Shown here: one piece after another, positions 38,201 to 48,801 of the stretch
How positions within the stretch are numbered: the first letter of the stretch is position 1
How the letters are laid out: each line of letters opens with the position of its first letter
Assembly (NCBI RefSeq): GCF_032118995.1
Contig: NC_092654.1
Coordinates: forward strand, 1,054,001 to 1,118,000
DNA from: Asterias amurensis
Lineage: Eukaryota > Echinodermata > Asteroidea > Forcipulatida > Asteriidae
DNA length: 64,000 nt
Reading direction: 5' to 3'
Made by a program: the position numbers and the translations under genes
The notes under the pieces: generated by a model
The model's input: only the letters and a program-made list of their open reading frames with translations
What the model was told of the DNA's origin: nothing
The model's database searches: none

Positions 38201-38328
38201 CTCACCCAAACCCTCAGGGTAACACTCCTAATCTCGGTAGTATCCAAGCGACACTGCAGATCATTAATCAACCTCAGTCTGCACCCATGTCGGAAAGTTT
38301 GCCTCCGTTGGCCTCAACCTCTTCTTGA
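32276..38328 (+). CDS. PHD finger plus two tandem Sp-type zinc-finger modules
   Basis: Probably a chromatin-reading, GC-box-binding nuclear factor; the function is inferred. Coding exons 32276-32352, 33040-33179, 33764-34097, 34540-34736, 35008-35139, 35465-35656, 36387-36507, 37086-37291 and 38006-38328 join in frame to give 573 aa. The start is preceded by an in-frame TGA at 32258. The PHD finger (17-61) has all eight ligands (C17, C19, C31, C34, H39, C42, C58, C61) and resembles [24 protein letters not shown] linker with Q6 follows. Module A has cysteine box CCCPYC (173-178) and fingers at 196-218, 226-248, 270-292 and 300-320. Module B has box CSCPNC (387-392) and fingers at 413-435, 443-465, 473-493 and 513-533. 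Module B fingers 1-3 keep the Sp1 recognition helices; module A has drifted. There is no Sp box and no long glutamine-rich region. A polyA signal AATAAA follows at 38357. Confidence 0.9.
33490..33690. repeat. diverged GCTAAGCA-type repeat in PHD/Sp intron 3
   Basis: GGGGCCTAGTTTGGCAGAGC, then TTGCTAAGCAG, a GGCACCAGTATTGTGCACA block and GTAAGCAGCTCTACAAAATA. The layout matches the family at 15411-15590 but with much drift. Confidence 0.4.
35750..36090. repeat. degenerate TTGTTGATATC-rich repeat
   Basis: Short phrases such as TTGTTGATAT, TCTTGTTGAT and GTTGATGCTTG recur about twenty times without a fixed period. It lies in the intron separating module A from module B (35657-36386). Confidence 0.55.
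37621..38005 (+). repeat. 50-bp tandem repeat ending in the last 3' splice site
   Basis: Seven full units and a 35-base partial one begin at 37621, 37671, 37721, 37771, 37821, 37871, 37921 and 37971. The unit opens GGTTGGTATTATTTGATTG and contains CCTTATTGGGTCAG. The units differ at only a few positions. In the last unit, CCTTATTCAG is the 3' splice site of the final PHD/Sp exon (38006). A single diverged piece (TTGGGTCAGTTTGAATCT) lies at 37357-37374. Confidence 0.95.
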
Positions 38329-40951
38329 ACTTTGTATTGTCAATGATTTCTTTTTTAATAAATTTTTATTTCCTCTCAAAGATTTTTATTGTAAAACTTC
38401 CAGGTAAAAAGTGAAACACTACTTCCAAAATCTGGGAGGTACAGGTTGTTACCCTAATCTTCTCAACAAAAGAAAAACAATAACAGATAAATAATGAGTG
38501 ACAAAACAAATCAACAAAAGTAAACAAAATTCTGATACCAAATGTGTGCGATCTTTGAAAGTAAAAAAGCAGTTTTATGGAAGTGTGCTTTCATAACTTG
38601 CTGTATTTCTTGAAGACCCAAGGCTTAACAGCATCAAAAAGCTTAAGATAATACAATATAATTTGTTTTAAAGCAGTAGTGTTAATTTTGTACAGATTTT
38701 TATTTGTGTGTAAACTCACTTTTTTTTTTTCCCCGTTAAAGTTTGTTGTTGATAGTTTAGTCTGAGAGAATTATGAAGTCGTGTTTGATTATTTAATTAG
38801 AAATGTTTGTAAGTTTTTTATTCTAAATCTTGTGTTGTTTATATTGCTGAGATCTGTTTCAAACACTGAAATAACACCCAGCGTAGTTTGGTGTTTGCTT
38901 AGTGTCAAAACTAATTTTACTCTGGCCAGTCTTTTCTGCTTGTTATGGGTCTGTACCAACAAATTATTACTAGCGTTTTTTTTATAGTAATAATCACCAA
39001 TTATACAAATATACTCAAATATAAAATCAAGAAGTCATTATTTTAAAATAAAATTAACTTCCTTGGCCAATCGTCACTGTTGTTTGTCTTCAGCCTGTTA
39101 AGCACTGAGACAAATCTTTCTTGGTAGGTTACTTCATAACTTGTGCTAAGCGCGATGGCTATATCATCAGCGTAAATGTTTTGAATTCACTCGTTTCCTT
39201 GAGCAGGACCCTTCATCTTAATATCTGTTCGTTACCTAGGAGAGTAAATGGTTACCCATGAGGGTTGAGATTGATTACCTACGGGTGTGCCAACTTGGCT
39301 AATGGTGCTGCATACTCCTCAGGAGTTGAAATAATATCAAGAGTGCCTTTGGCTTGATGAATAGTTGGTAGATAGCGGCGTAGCGCAAGTCGCTTGGTTT
39401 GATAATATGTATGAAATATACCATAGCTGTGGCTTCTATACGCTCATTTCAAATTACTTTGGGTTTTTTTCACCAGATGAGTTCTTTGAGATGAAAATTT
39501 TTAGAGATTATTTTAGAGCATTTGCCCTAGAGAACAGTGCTGCACAAACCACTTCACTTTGGTATGTAAATAGGATGAGACGTTGAGGATGGGTGCCTTT
39601 TGTTTTAAACCATTGTACACACAACTCAATCACAGTATTAATGTTACATATTTTGAAAACTAGTGTAATTTTCTCGGTTGACTTTTTAAACCAATGTAGA
39701 CGATGCACAACACAGCGCACCGTGAAGAGTCACTCACTAGATTGTCTCAGCTTGTCAAACACAAACATTCTTGTTGACCAGGCAAGATATTCTTCCTACC
39801 GAAGTCTGTTTCCTGATTTTGTTTTCCCTGGAAAAAAATCACAATTCTTCGAGTAGAATGTGAAACTTAATTTTTTTTAGAGAATATTTACTTTCTCCTG
39901 ACGATGATGTGAGCATACTGATCAAAACGTTGAGTTTTTAACCACAGGTTCTTTTCAGAACCAACACTACCCCAAAGAGATTTACACATTGTGCTACGGC
40001 AAACCTGGCCTGATTATAATACTTTTCATTAAGGTCTATTAAAGCCTTAGCTATGTGTACATGTTGGTTAGCAATTCATGTCTGTTGACTGACTTTGCAA
40101 AATCAAGGTCTCCTTTGTGAAATTAAGCTGATCTTATAAATTGGGTCTGTCATCGAGTAAATTTGTTTTATGTTAGTCCTCCAAATGACCTTTTTTTTAG
40201 TGTACAATATCAAAGGTTTGGAAGCAAAGGTTCAACATATATTTGAGAAATCCACAGATTATAAGTGCACGGTTTGCCTGCCTTTATTTGAAAAAGGATC
40301 TCGGTGGGAAAACTCTTCATGATGCACTGTATTGGAATCTTCCAAATTGTTGTGATGTAAATATGTGAATTCAAATAATCACCATTTTAAAAGTAATTGA
40401 TTAAGACTTTCCTAATCCCAAGTGTAATGTGGCAGTTTACAAACAGCTAACCAATCATGAATGCAGAATGGTTCATTGATGAATGTCCCAACTACAGTTG
40501 GGACAGGCCTTTTAAGTGCAACTTGGAGCAGGCTTAACTGTTACTGTCTTGCTACTCATTTTGGGGCATAACATGGGTAAGAAATACATGCAGTCTGCAA
40601 TTTCAACACTCCTCCTTTGGATGTAATCTGTAAACAGAATCTCCACAGTGGCCAGTTTGACTTTGGTTCCTCAAAACAAAATCACTTTGTTTTCTACTAG
40701 TGATCAAGGTAAATTAATTTCTCAATAAATAAAGGCCTACAAGTTAAGTTAAAATAGGAGGGTAGCAGTAGTGAAATCTGCAGAAAAGTGAACATTTGTG
40801 TCCTTAAAAGTTGGCTCCAAGTTGTGTGGATAGATTTGGGGGTACACAAATTCTTTTAGTTACCATTACTTTTCTTAAAAAATGAAATGTTTGTTAGTTG
40901 TGGCAGAAACAGTACATGTATAATGAAGTTGTATTTTGCATTCCCTAACCT

Positions 40952-41115
40952 GGTGTGGCGGTTTCAACTTTCGCCGTGTTCAGTTTTCCGAATGACCAAA
41001 TACGATAACATTACGTCATGCGACGCCTGCGCACTGCAAGCGAAAGTAGTCAATTGTTAGTGCCGTACTGAGTCACGGAAAAATGAACACGGCGGAAGAC
41101 TGAAACTGCCACACC
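40952..41115. mobile_element. 164-bp foldback element, GGTGTGGC termini
   Basis: The left arm begins GGTGTGGCGGTTTCAACTTT and continues GCCGTGTTCAGTTTTCCG. The right arm is its inverted partner, ending GAAACTGCCACACC, with about 40-bp arms and a few mismatches. The middle contains TTACGTCA and CpG-rich sequence. A target duplication is not clear. Confidence 0.75.
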
Positions 41116-42370
41116 GGCACTTTTGTTTTTTTGTGGGTGTTTTTGTTTTTTGCACACAATTAAGAAATTTAATGAAGATAAACAAATGTACATTCTTGCA
41201 ATCGACTGTTTTTATTTGTTAGTACTATATAATATTGTAGTTATGTACAATGAGCCAAGAAATTGTGTATACATCTAGGCTCCAGTGTCATAGCTTTGTT
41301 TACTGCGCAACACTCTAGAATATTACAGAATACTGCGAAATCTACTGCAGAATCAGGAATCAATGAGCCATAAGCGCAGATAGATCTCTGCAGTAACCAG
41401 AACCATGACAATGAAGCCTGGTCATTAAGATTTTTTTAAATGCCAAGGGGAACATTATGGGGACCAGTTACAATGTACATCACATGCTGTTTTAGCTGGC
41501 AACCCATTTTTGCCATGTACGCAACCAGTTTAATAAATGTCATTTTCCAATTGTGTATTATACATGTATATCCAAAGGCACCCTCGTTGGTTTTGTGCAC
41601 ATAATTTACTTCTGATTATTCTCGGTTTGCCAAACCACATGAATCCCTTTTTTAAACAATCGTTGATGTCAACTCAAGACATGCTTATAAACAAATGCTC
41701 ATAATTGTGAACCATAACTTTATAAGCTTTATAGCAATGCTTAGCTGGCATCTTCTTGTTATATTTGTTCATGAAACTTCAGGCAGTCCACTGTGAACAC
41801 AATGGCTTGAGCCATAAGCCAGCCATTCCATGCATGATATCCCATTGTTGCAACTAGTAGAAAATGGTGCCTAGATAAGACTATATTCACTAAACGAGTT
41901 TGTACAAGTTTTTAGATTTCAATTTATAGACGTGCTGGCTACAATTTGCACTCACAAAAACTACAACGCCCGAACCAAAATTTACATTGTATTAAGTTAT
42001 CAATGGTGAATTTCCTTCGCCAATTAGGAATCCGTAAATGGGCGTTGTGAAACAGTCTTACATCATGCAGAGAGTGCCTGGATTATAGCTGCAACTGGAT
42101 TATTGAAGATTGTATTTACCCATTAAACATCGTGGTGCTAGTTACAAGAAGAAATTAATCGATAAACATGTCTTTATTTTGTACAGAACACATAAGAAAT
42201 TATTATGACAATATACTAGACATGAACTTAATCAGTAGGACAATGCGTGTCTCTATGTACAATGATTATTGTGTACATGTATATAATTATAATCATTATA
42301 ATTCGTTGGTCCCAAGTCATACAACTTGAAGCTTTGAAGTGTGCTAAGGTCGTCCACCATTTAGTTGAAC

Positions 42371-42470
42371 CTGGGCTAAATTTCATCTTGGCTAAGCAAG
42401 AAATGACTAGGGTACCAGTTTCAGCAATGGCAACTGTTGGTATTCTGGTTGGTAAGCTATTCACCTGTTT
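42371..42470. repeat. diverged GGGCCCAATTTCATA-family repeat
   Basis: CTGGGCTAAATTTCATC, GGCTAAGCAAGAAATGACTA and GGGTACCAGTTTCAGCAATG keep the order of motifs seen at 15411-15590 and 14711-14899. Confidence 0.5.
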
Positions 42471-43469
42471 GAAGTCACTGGTTAGAAAGTATAGGTTTTC
42501 AAAATGAGTGCAAAGGCTAAGAAATGATAGCGTAAAGATAGTTGACTTTGGTAAAATCTAAAAGCTGCAAAGCATAGATGCTTAAGCATTTTATTTATAT
42601 GGCTTGGTTAAGACCAGTACCGGTAGTTGGGAAAACAGTTAGCTGCACTACAAGTCTGTAATTACTCCTATTATTCAACAGTTTTTATTCAAAAGTTGGT
42701 GTTTTTAATCATGAAAATATGTAATGTAAATTAAGAAACAAGGGAATCTCACTTCATCCTCGGATTGAATTTGACGGAAACAAAAACCAATTTACTTGAT
42801 AAATAACTTGTGATTAAATGTGTTTTGGGGGTTTCATGATGAAGCAAGGGTCTTCTCTAGGGTCAGACGAATTTAGGAATATTCACCAACCTCAATATAA
42901 TTGCTTTTTATAGAAAGTGTACACATAAGATATTAAAAATGTAAAGTACAACACTGATGAATTTGATCTGTTTTCAGTTTTGATTCTGAGACAACTTTCA
43001 TTAAATACAGTGTAACATTGGGGTTTGGTGAAATAAACTCCAGTTTATAAACACTTTGCCAACTTTCATACTAACCATCTTTCTCTGGATTTCTGTAGGT
43101 GACATGGTGTCAACAAGGAGGGAGTCTGGATGATTTCTTAACAGCTTATTTTTAGTTTTATTATTCAATTATGGAATGGCATGGCCGAGTGGACTTGTGC
43201 ACCAGACAGTTTCAGTGTTGTCAGAGTGTGGTTCTGGAGTGGCACTTGTATCCTGGAGTTTGTATATAACTGTATTGTTCTTCATATGGGACATAACGCA
43301 GCAGGTCTTGTGTGTCGTGCAGCTTAGAACCAAACGGCACACTTATTGCTAAGTGGAGGGGTTTACCCGGCGTTTATGACATGGTTGGCTGCAGACTGCA
43401 CCATATCTCCTTGTAAACCTTGATTATGTTGCCATGGCGAAAGTCTTCTTGCTTGACTTGTTGAAATGC

Positions 43470-46400
43470 TCAGAACTCTTTTTTGATATCTGTCGAGGAA
43501 AGAAAACATGCTTGATATATTGACAACTGCAAATACAAGTCCCTTCACTATTAGCTCAATATGCAGTTGTGTCCAACGTCTATGGGGATGACTATTTCTT
43601 GCTTTCTGATGCTGATCATTTCAGAACTTTTTTAAGTTGCATGAGAATGAATTGCCATTTATGAATCACAGCTTGAGTCAACCTACTTCTATTATTATAC
43701 CCTTCTTTCTGCTCTTTCGAGATGGTGAGCGTTTGGACTCAATATTTACTACTCAGTGAGCCATTCAATGACAATGAGTCAGTTGATTAATCTGGGGTTT
43801 GTTCTTGTGAGTCACAATAACCAAAAAAAGAGTCGAATCTGGAGTCACTCATCATACACACAAGATAAAATACTCACCACTTTGCTCAATTAGTTTGCCC
43901 TTCCGTGTGCCTTCCAAGCCGGTGACAAATTGCTCAAATACTTGGATGCTCTTCAATAAACTTGTCTTCTTATAATCTGATTAGTGAAAAAAAGAAAACA
44001 TAAACTTATCACTTTGTGGATTGTAGTCCAACGTCATTATGTTGGTCTTAGTTCCTGTGTGCAACAGAAGTTAGGAGTATTGTTTCTCATGGTATATACA
44101 GTACCAGACTTTATCCCCTTCCAACCAGATTTTGAATATTTGAATATTCATGATAGAGGTCACCAAAGTGGGTCATGTTGGACAATAATTACTTGCATAC
44201 TCCAGGCCTGTATGCTTTGTTTTTGAAAGGGCAAGGACCCCAAGGCATTTTCTCCTTGTAAAAGGGCACCCTATAAGGAAATTGTCAACTTCTGCTGGGG
44301 CATTTTAAGGGCAACAAGGCAATGATACTCCCATCTCAATGTTGGAGACTAGTCTTGATTCCTCTGTAAACTTGACAATGGATCAAAAGCTTCTGGTTTC
44401 AGTTAATTCAGATGAATCTAGCGTATTATTCAAGCCTCAACATTTACTTTCAGACTTGTAACTCTCTTGCCTTCCAGTCTCATTTTACTTCTTGAATAAA
44501 AAAGGTAAAACACAACTTAAGAGGTTTTTCTTCTTCAAGTCTTACCAGGGAAACCTTCATGTACCTACCCTTAATCCTCTTCTTTGATGGAGGCTCATTT
44601 TCATCATTTGTAGCTTTTTGCTTTCTGTCAAACTCATCAATTTCCCTGCACAGCTGGCTGAATCATTGAAAATAAAAGAAAGTTTTCCTCAATTAAAACA
44701 GGTGGCCAACTTTGGCAATTGTCAAAAACCAGAATATGCACTTAACATCACCAACATAACATAAAACGAAAACCTGTGAAACTTCAAGTTCAACTGATCA
44801 TCAGAGTCACAAGAAAATATTGGCAAACCCCACCACTGTTTTCGAACTTTGTATTTGGGACTTATAAGATCAAAAAAGTTAATCATAAACTATAGTATTT
44901 CAGGCCAAAATATTTCAAGGAAACTTTTCCACCATGACCATCTTTGTACCATGTTAGTTTTGTTTAAATCGTAACAACTTATAATATCTTGTGAATATTG
45001 TGTACACCCTTTAAGAATCAATGGAAGTAGAATGTGATTTGTAAAGTTTCAACCATGCTGGACAAGCTTACACACTAACACAAAGTAGGTTTGAGTTTTA
45101 ATTCTTAAACACACTGGCAAAAATCCCAGGCTATATTACACCTTTGCACATCAGTTGTGGGTCTACTACATTGGAAGTAGAGGGCATAGAGGAAAGAAAT
45201 ATCTTTACCTAATATCAGGGACAGTGAATGGATCAAAATTGTCCACATCTTTGGCGTCAAATGCGACACAGACTCGGCCCGTTTTCGGATGGACACAGAA
45301 TGGACTCTTGAGTAAATGGTTGATTCCTTTACTGACGTTGACGTCCAATCGAGGGTAACAATACTGGAACTTGATCTCCGTTACAAGGTGCTGGCACTTC
45401 TTGACATTTCCCTGAGACGAGAAAATATGGGAAAAGTTATCATGGCTGTTTTTCGAGGTTCAAGAGATATGACAAACAATTGGTAGTTTGAAATTGCTTA
45501 TTCTGGCTTTGAGATGGCTTACTTTGCTGACTTCCCCCATAATGCATCTCTCTAAACGATCCCACCTCTCGGCTGATGTTTTGGCGCGCTCTATCTGCTC
45601 TGCAAGTAGTTTCCTGAGATGTGAGGGCGCTATACAGTCAAGGAAGAGCTTTGCAATTAATAGAACACTTCTTTATTTATTTGGATACTTTCTTAAAAGA
45701 ACACATCTCGAATTTCATCTTTGAGAGGGCAGCAATATTTTTATTTTACAAAAGGCACTTCCAAAGGAAAATCTATGAGAAATTTTAGAAAGGGCACCAG
45801 TGCCAACACCAGGGCATTGGAAACCATGTGCTGAACCAGATTTTCTGAAAGATGAAAACAGTGAATCTTAAAGATACTTTTCTTCTCAAGATCTTTGTAT
45901 TTAAAGGATATTAGAATCATTGACAAGGGTCAAGACTTTCTCCCACGATGCTTTGTCTTCCATCAGACCCTGGTTCCGCAGAGCATATCCCTCAAAATAG
46001 TGATTGATGATTCGTTTGGCTTGCCTGAAGAAGGTCAAAAGAAGAAACGACATAACTGGATTAATGTATTAATCTGAAGTGTGTGAAGCCTGCTCAATTC
46101 TCAATTTATCTGAGCACTTCAACCAATAGCAACACATACTAAACGTGTGGACCATATTTTATATCACTGATGCGCCTCAGCAGGCCTGGAATTTCATCTT
46201 TGAAAGGGCAAGAACATTGGAAACTTTTGAAGGGGCACCAAGGCAAAGACCAGTCCATTGCCTATGTGTAATTCCAGCCTGTGCCTGTCAAACAATTAAC
46301 TATGAATGGCTTGGCTGCAAAATGGATTTCTAAGCAACCTTAGTGTACAAAGACTGATTTATTATCGCTACTTACTCGATGGAAGGATGTAGATGCTCTG

Positions 46401-48801
46401 GAAGACTCACTTTCTTGACCTGGTTCTCGCCTCCCTGTTAAGTAAACAAAAATCAAATATTTGAGAGACACACATTTGAAGGTTTAAAAATACACTGTCA
46501 TATTCAATCCCCTCCCCTCCTGTCATTACACAAGTCTCACCTTCACAACACTCAAGTATTCTGCGATTGCTGAGCGTGCATTCTGGGATAGTTTCCTGGC
46601 AGCTTCATCAGCAACCCAACAATGAACTCCTCTCCGGCCAGAATAAACCCACATGCGATGATCGAACCCAAAATCATCTAAAGTACAAAAGAGAATTTAA
46701 ATTATGATTGCGACACTGATTTAAGTAAAAATCAGGCAAGCAACTGCAACTTGTCTTAAATTGCCAGGCACAGCGAGACAGCGAAGGAATCAGATGAAAC
46801 ATTACATATGGATAGTCTATGTGTCTGTGTCTTGCTTTCCTGTATAAAAATAAATTGATAACAATAATCGCATAAGACTTGGAGGAATTCCTACGCCTCT
46901 TCGTTATTCTATTTATTTTTTACCGGCACGTTAATCCGGAGGTCGTTGGTTCAAATCCCACTCTACTCAATTCTTTGTTCATTATTTTTTACCTTCAGCG
47001 GAAAACCTCCCTCTTCAGAAGGGGTTTGCCCTTCTCTATCTGAAAAATTAGCGGTCAGCTGATAGGACTCCCAGGTTTGGTAATTGGTATTGACCATTGA
47101 TAGTACAAAGGGACACAGGAAGCTATTTACAATCCTTCCTCCTTTCTGGTTGGGAAGTTTAGAGAAGAATAAATGAAAGTTGTGGATACCATGAAGTGCT
47201 CGATCAACGATGCGGACTGCAATTCTCATAAGCGGCCAGCACTTTTCACAAATATCAGCTCCCCTAAAAGATGAAGAGAAAAACATATAAAATTTATATT
47301 TTTAAATCTAATTACTTCATTCTTTGGATAAAAATTTAGCAGATTACTCAGGAAATAATGCCTTGACTTTACGAGATCGAAGTATCAGGCCTACGTACGT
47401 AGTAACCATGCACATTGCCCCATAACAATACTAAATGGTATAATAATTTCTGGGTTGAAATGGTTCCTCTATAAAGTGTTGACTTACTGACAGCACACCC
47501 TGACGTCATCGTAGTCTGTCATATCGATATCAAATACAAGTTCCTTCTCTTGAGCTTGAAAAGACGCTGCCTTTACTGTCCTGTGATCCTTCGGCTGAAA
47601 TATAAACAAAAATATAAATAATCAAAGAATTCTGCAATTCCTCCTAATGAAAACAAACCTTTCTTTATGGAAAGTCTTTATTTGTTTTAAAAATTGAAGG
47701 CAATCTAGCTATCATTGATGATCAGGGGTTGAAAGTTTCGTGCCAAAGACGTTAAGACCAGGTCATCCCTGACGTGTTATACTGGAAACTACCGTGCCCT
47801 AATAGAGGACCTCGACCACTCAACTACATCGACGTGATCGGGAGAGATACGGAGGCTGAAATAGTGGACCCTCCAAACATGATGAGGGACAAACACCTCT
47901 GGCGTGACGTTGTGCATGGGTTCTCGGTTGCGACCGCTAAATGATGATGATGATGAAATTAGGGGCATCTATGACAGTTTGCATTCTAAGGTCGATTTAA
48001 TTCCTAAATGTCATTGGTATTGCTTGCTTACCCGGTGAGTGAAGACTGCGCCGATATCAATCTTGTAAGGACATCTTTTCTGTATTTCTTTCTCCATCTC
48101 ACTCTGATCGGCAAACGACTGGTAGCGAATGTAGATGTCATCTTTTAGCGTGAATGAGAACTCACGATTCTGGAAGTACGTCTTAGGCACTAAAAAATGA
48201 AATAAATCATCTGCAGTTAAGTCAAGAGTCACTCATGAATCATGGTCAATTATTTCATTGAACATTTTGTACTCTCAGATGGATGTACCTGTGTCTGTTT
48301 GGTCCGTACTGTTGTTTCACTTATTGACAAAAGAAACATGAACCATGTGAATTGTTTTATAAACTAGTGACTACAGTTCACTGTACACCGTCATGACAGT
48401 TTCTGGTTTTAATTTAAATATCACACAACACAAGTATAAACTTAAATTAACTATATCAAGCTAAGAACAAGAACTGAAGCTAATAGTAATATAATTTATA
48501 AGTCAGTACAAGCACCGACAAAAACTAGCTAAATTAATAATAGAGGTTGATCATAATGTTTATAAAATAATGGAAGTTTTTATTTTAAATAATGTCATCA
48601 TCCCAATGCCAATCAATCAATGCAAATGGCAATCCAATAATATTAGTTGACAAATTTTCGCTTACGTCCGCCGTAGTTGAGCCAACGGTAGTACTGATTA
48701 TAAGGAAATAGACGTCTGTAGTACAAAGGCAATAATTCCGGCAGCTCATCCTGACAATATGTAGATTTTGTTGTTGTTTCTGACTGATCGTTGAGCGCCA
48801 T
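43470..48801 (-). CDS. PRIM1: DNA primase small (catalytic) subunit
   Basis: This subunit makes the RNA primers for nuclear DNA replication as part of the Pol alpha-primase complex. Coding exons 5'->3': 48801-48666, 48189-48032, 47594-47488, 47263-47190, 46677-46541, 46434-46376, 46024-45912, 45620-45523, 45411-45209, 44657-44569, 43976-43878, 43489-43470. They give 430 aa (human 420). [20 protein letters not shown] (20-39) is the family opening. The metal-binding pair is in FDIDMTD (D120, D122), and the third aspartate is D317 in [19 protein letters not shown]. The cysteine set CC-x5-C-x2-C (132-142) matches the zinc site, and SGRRGVH (171-177) is the nucleotide-binding motif. The last exon holds only seven codons, including the stop, and ends SDIKKEF as in human SDLQKDF. 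An upstream in-frame ATG at 48900 is judged unlikely. Eleven introns lie in the coding region; the seventh appears to be of the minor type. Confidence 0.95.
44205..44330. repeat. CAGGCCTG-family repeat in PRIM1 intron 10
   Basis: CCAGGCCTGTATGC, AAAGGGCAAGGACCCCAAGG, AGGGCACCCTATAAGG and GGGCAACAAGGCAATG are family motifs. The 3' part is lost. Confidence 0.55.
45621..45911 (-). other. PRIM1: U12-type AT-AC intron of PRIM1
   Basis: Read on the minus strand, the intron starts ATATCCTTT (45911-45903), identical to the minor-spliceosome 5' site. It ends in CTCAC at 45621. TTCCTTGAC (45645-45637) matches the U12 branch-site consensus, with its branch A 17 bases from the end. Using these sites the protein reads through in frame ([15 protein letters not shown]). 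No GT-AG pairing keeps the frame. Confidence 0.9.
45722..45840. repeat. CAGGCCTG-family repeat fragment in the U12-type intron
   Basis: GAGAGGGCAGCAATATTTTT, AAAAGGCACTTCC and AGGGCACCAGTGCCAACACC, then AGGGCATTGG, recall the family at 46178. The fragment lies inside PRIM1 intron 7. Confidence 0.45.
46178..46285. repeat. CAGGCCTG-family repeat in PRIM1 intron 6
   Basis: CAGGCCTGGAATTTCATC at the left and TGTGTAATTCCAGCCTGTG at the right are inverted, with GGGGCACCAAGGCAAAGACC inside. It looks like a short, fairly complete copy. Confidence 0.65.
46922..46990 (+). mobile_element. tRNA-derived SINE, truncated copy 2
   Basis: GGCACGTTAATCCGGAGGTC, then GTTGGTTCAAATCCCACTCT (B-box type) and ACTCAATTCTTTGTTC match the 3' half of the copy at 16434. 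The A-box half is missing. It lies in PRIM1 intron 4. Confidence 0.65.
47787..47956 (+). mobile_element. LINE 3'-end fragment with ATG-repeat tail
   Basis: One frame reads [20 protein letters not shown], then a stretch with [12 protein letters not shown], and stops at 47942. This is the pattern of the last residues of many non-LTR retrotransposon reverse-transcriptase proteins (GRPxxxYID..DT..M.DR..WR). A short (ATG)n tail follows at once. It is a 5'-truncated insertion in PRIM1 intron 2, opposite in strand to the gene. The clade is unknown. Confidence 0.6.

Larger units (their letters stand above)
38329..43469. other. gene-free interval between PHD/Sp gene and PRIM1
   Basis: The two genes converge. 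AATAAA at 38357-38362 probably ends the PHD/Sp message 29 bases past its stop, and TTTATT at 43157-43162 (minus-strand signal) may end PRIM1. The rest is AT-rich, with a foldback element at 40952-41115 and a diverged repeat at 42371-42470. No exon is recognised. Confidence 0.55.

Noticed and set aside
43560-43620. Alternative last exon of PRIM1 ending ESKK
   Set aside because: A usable acceptor exists, but the exon at 43489-43470 gives SDIKKEF, which matches the human end SDLQKDF.
46678-47189. A second minor-spliceosome intron in PRIM1, because its donor begins GTATCC
   Set aside because: After GTATCC the sequence is ACA and not TTT, and no TTCCTTRAC branch site lies before the acceptor at 46677.
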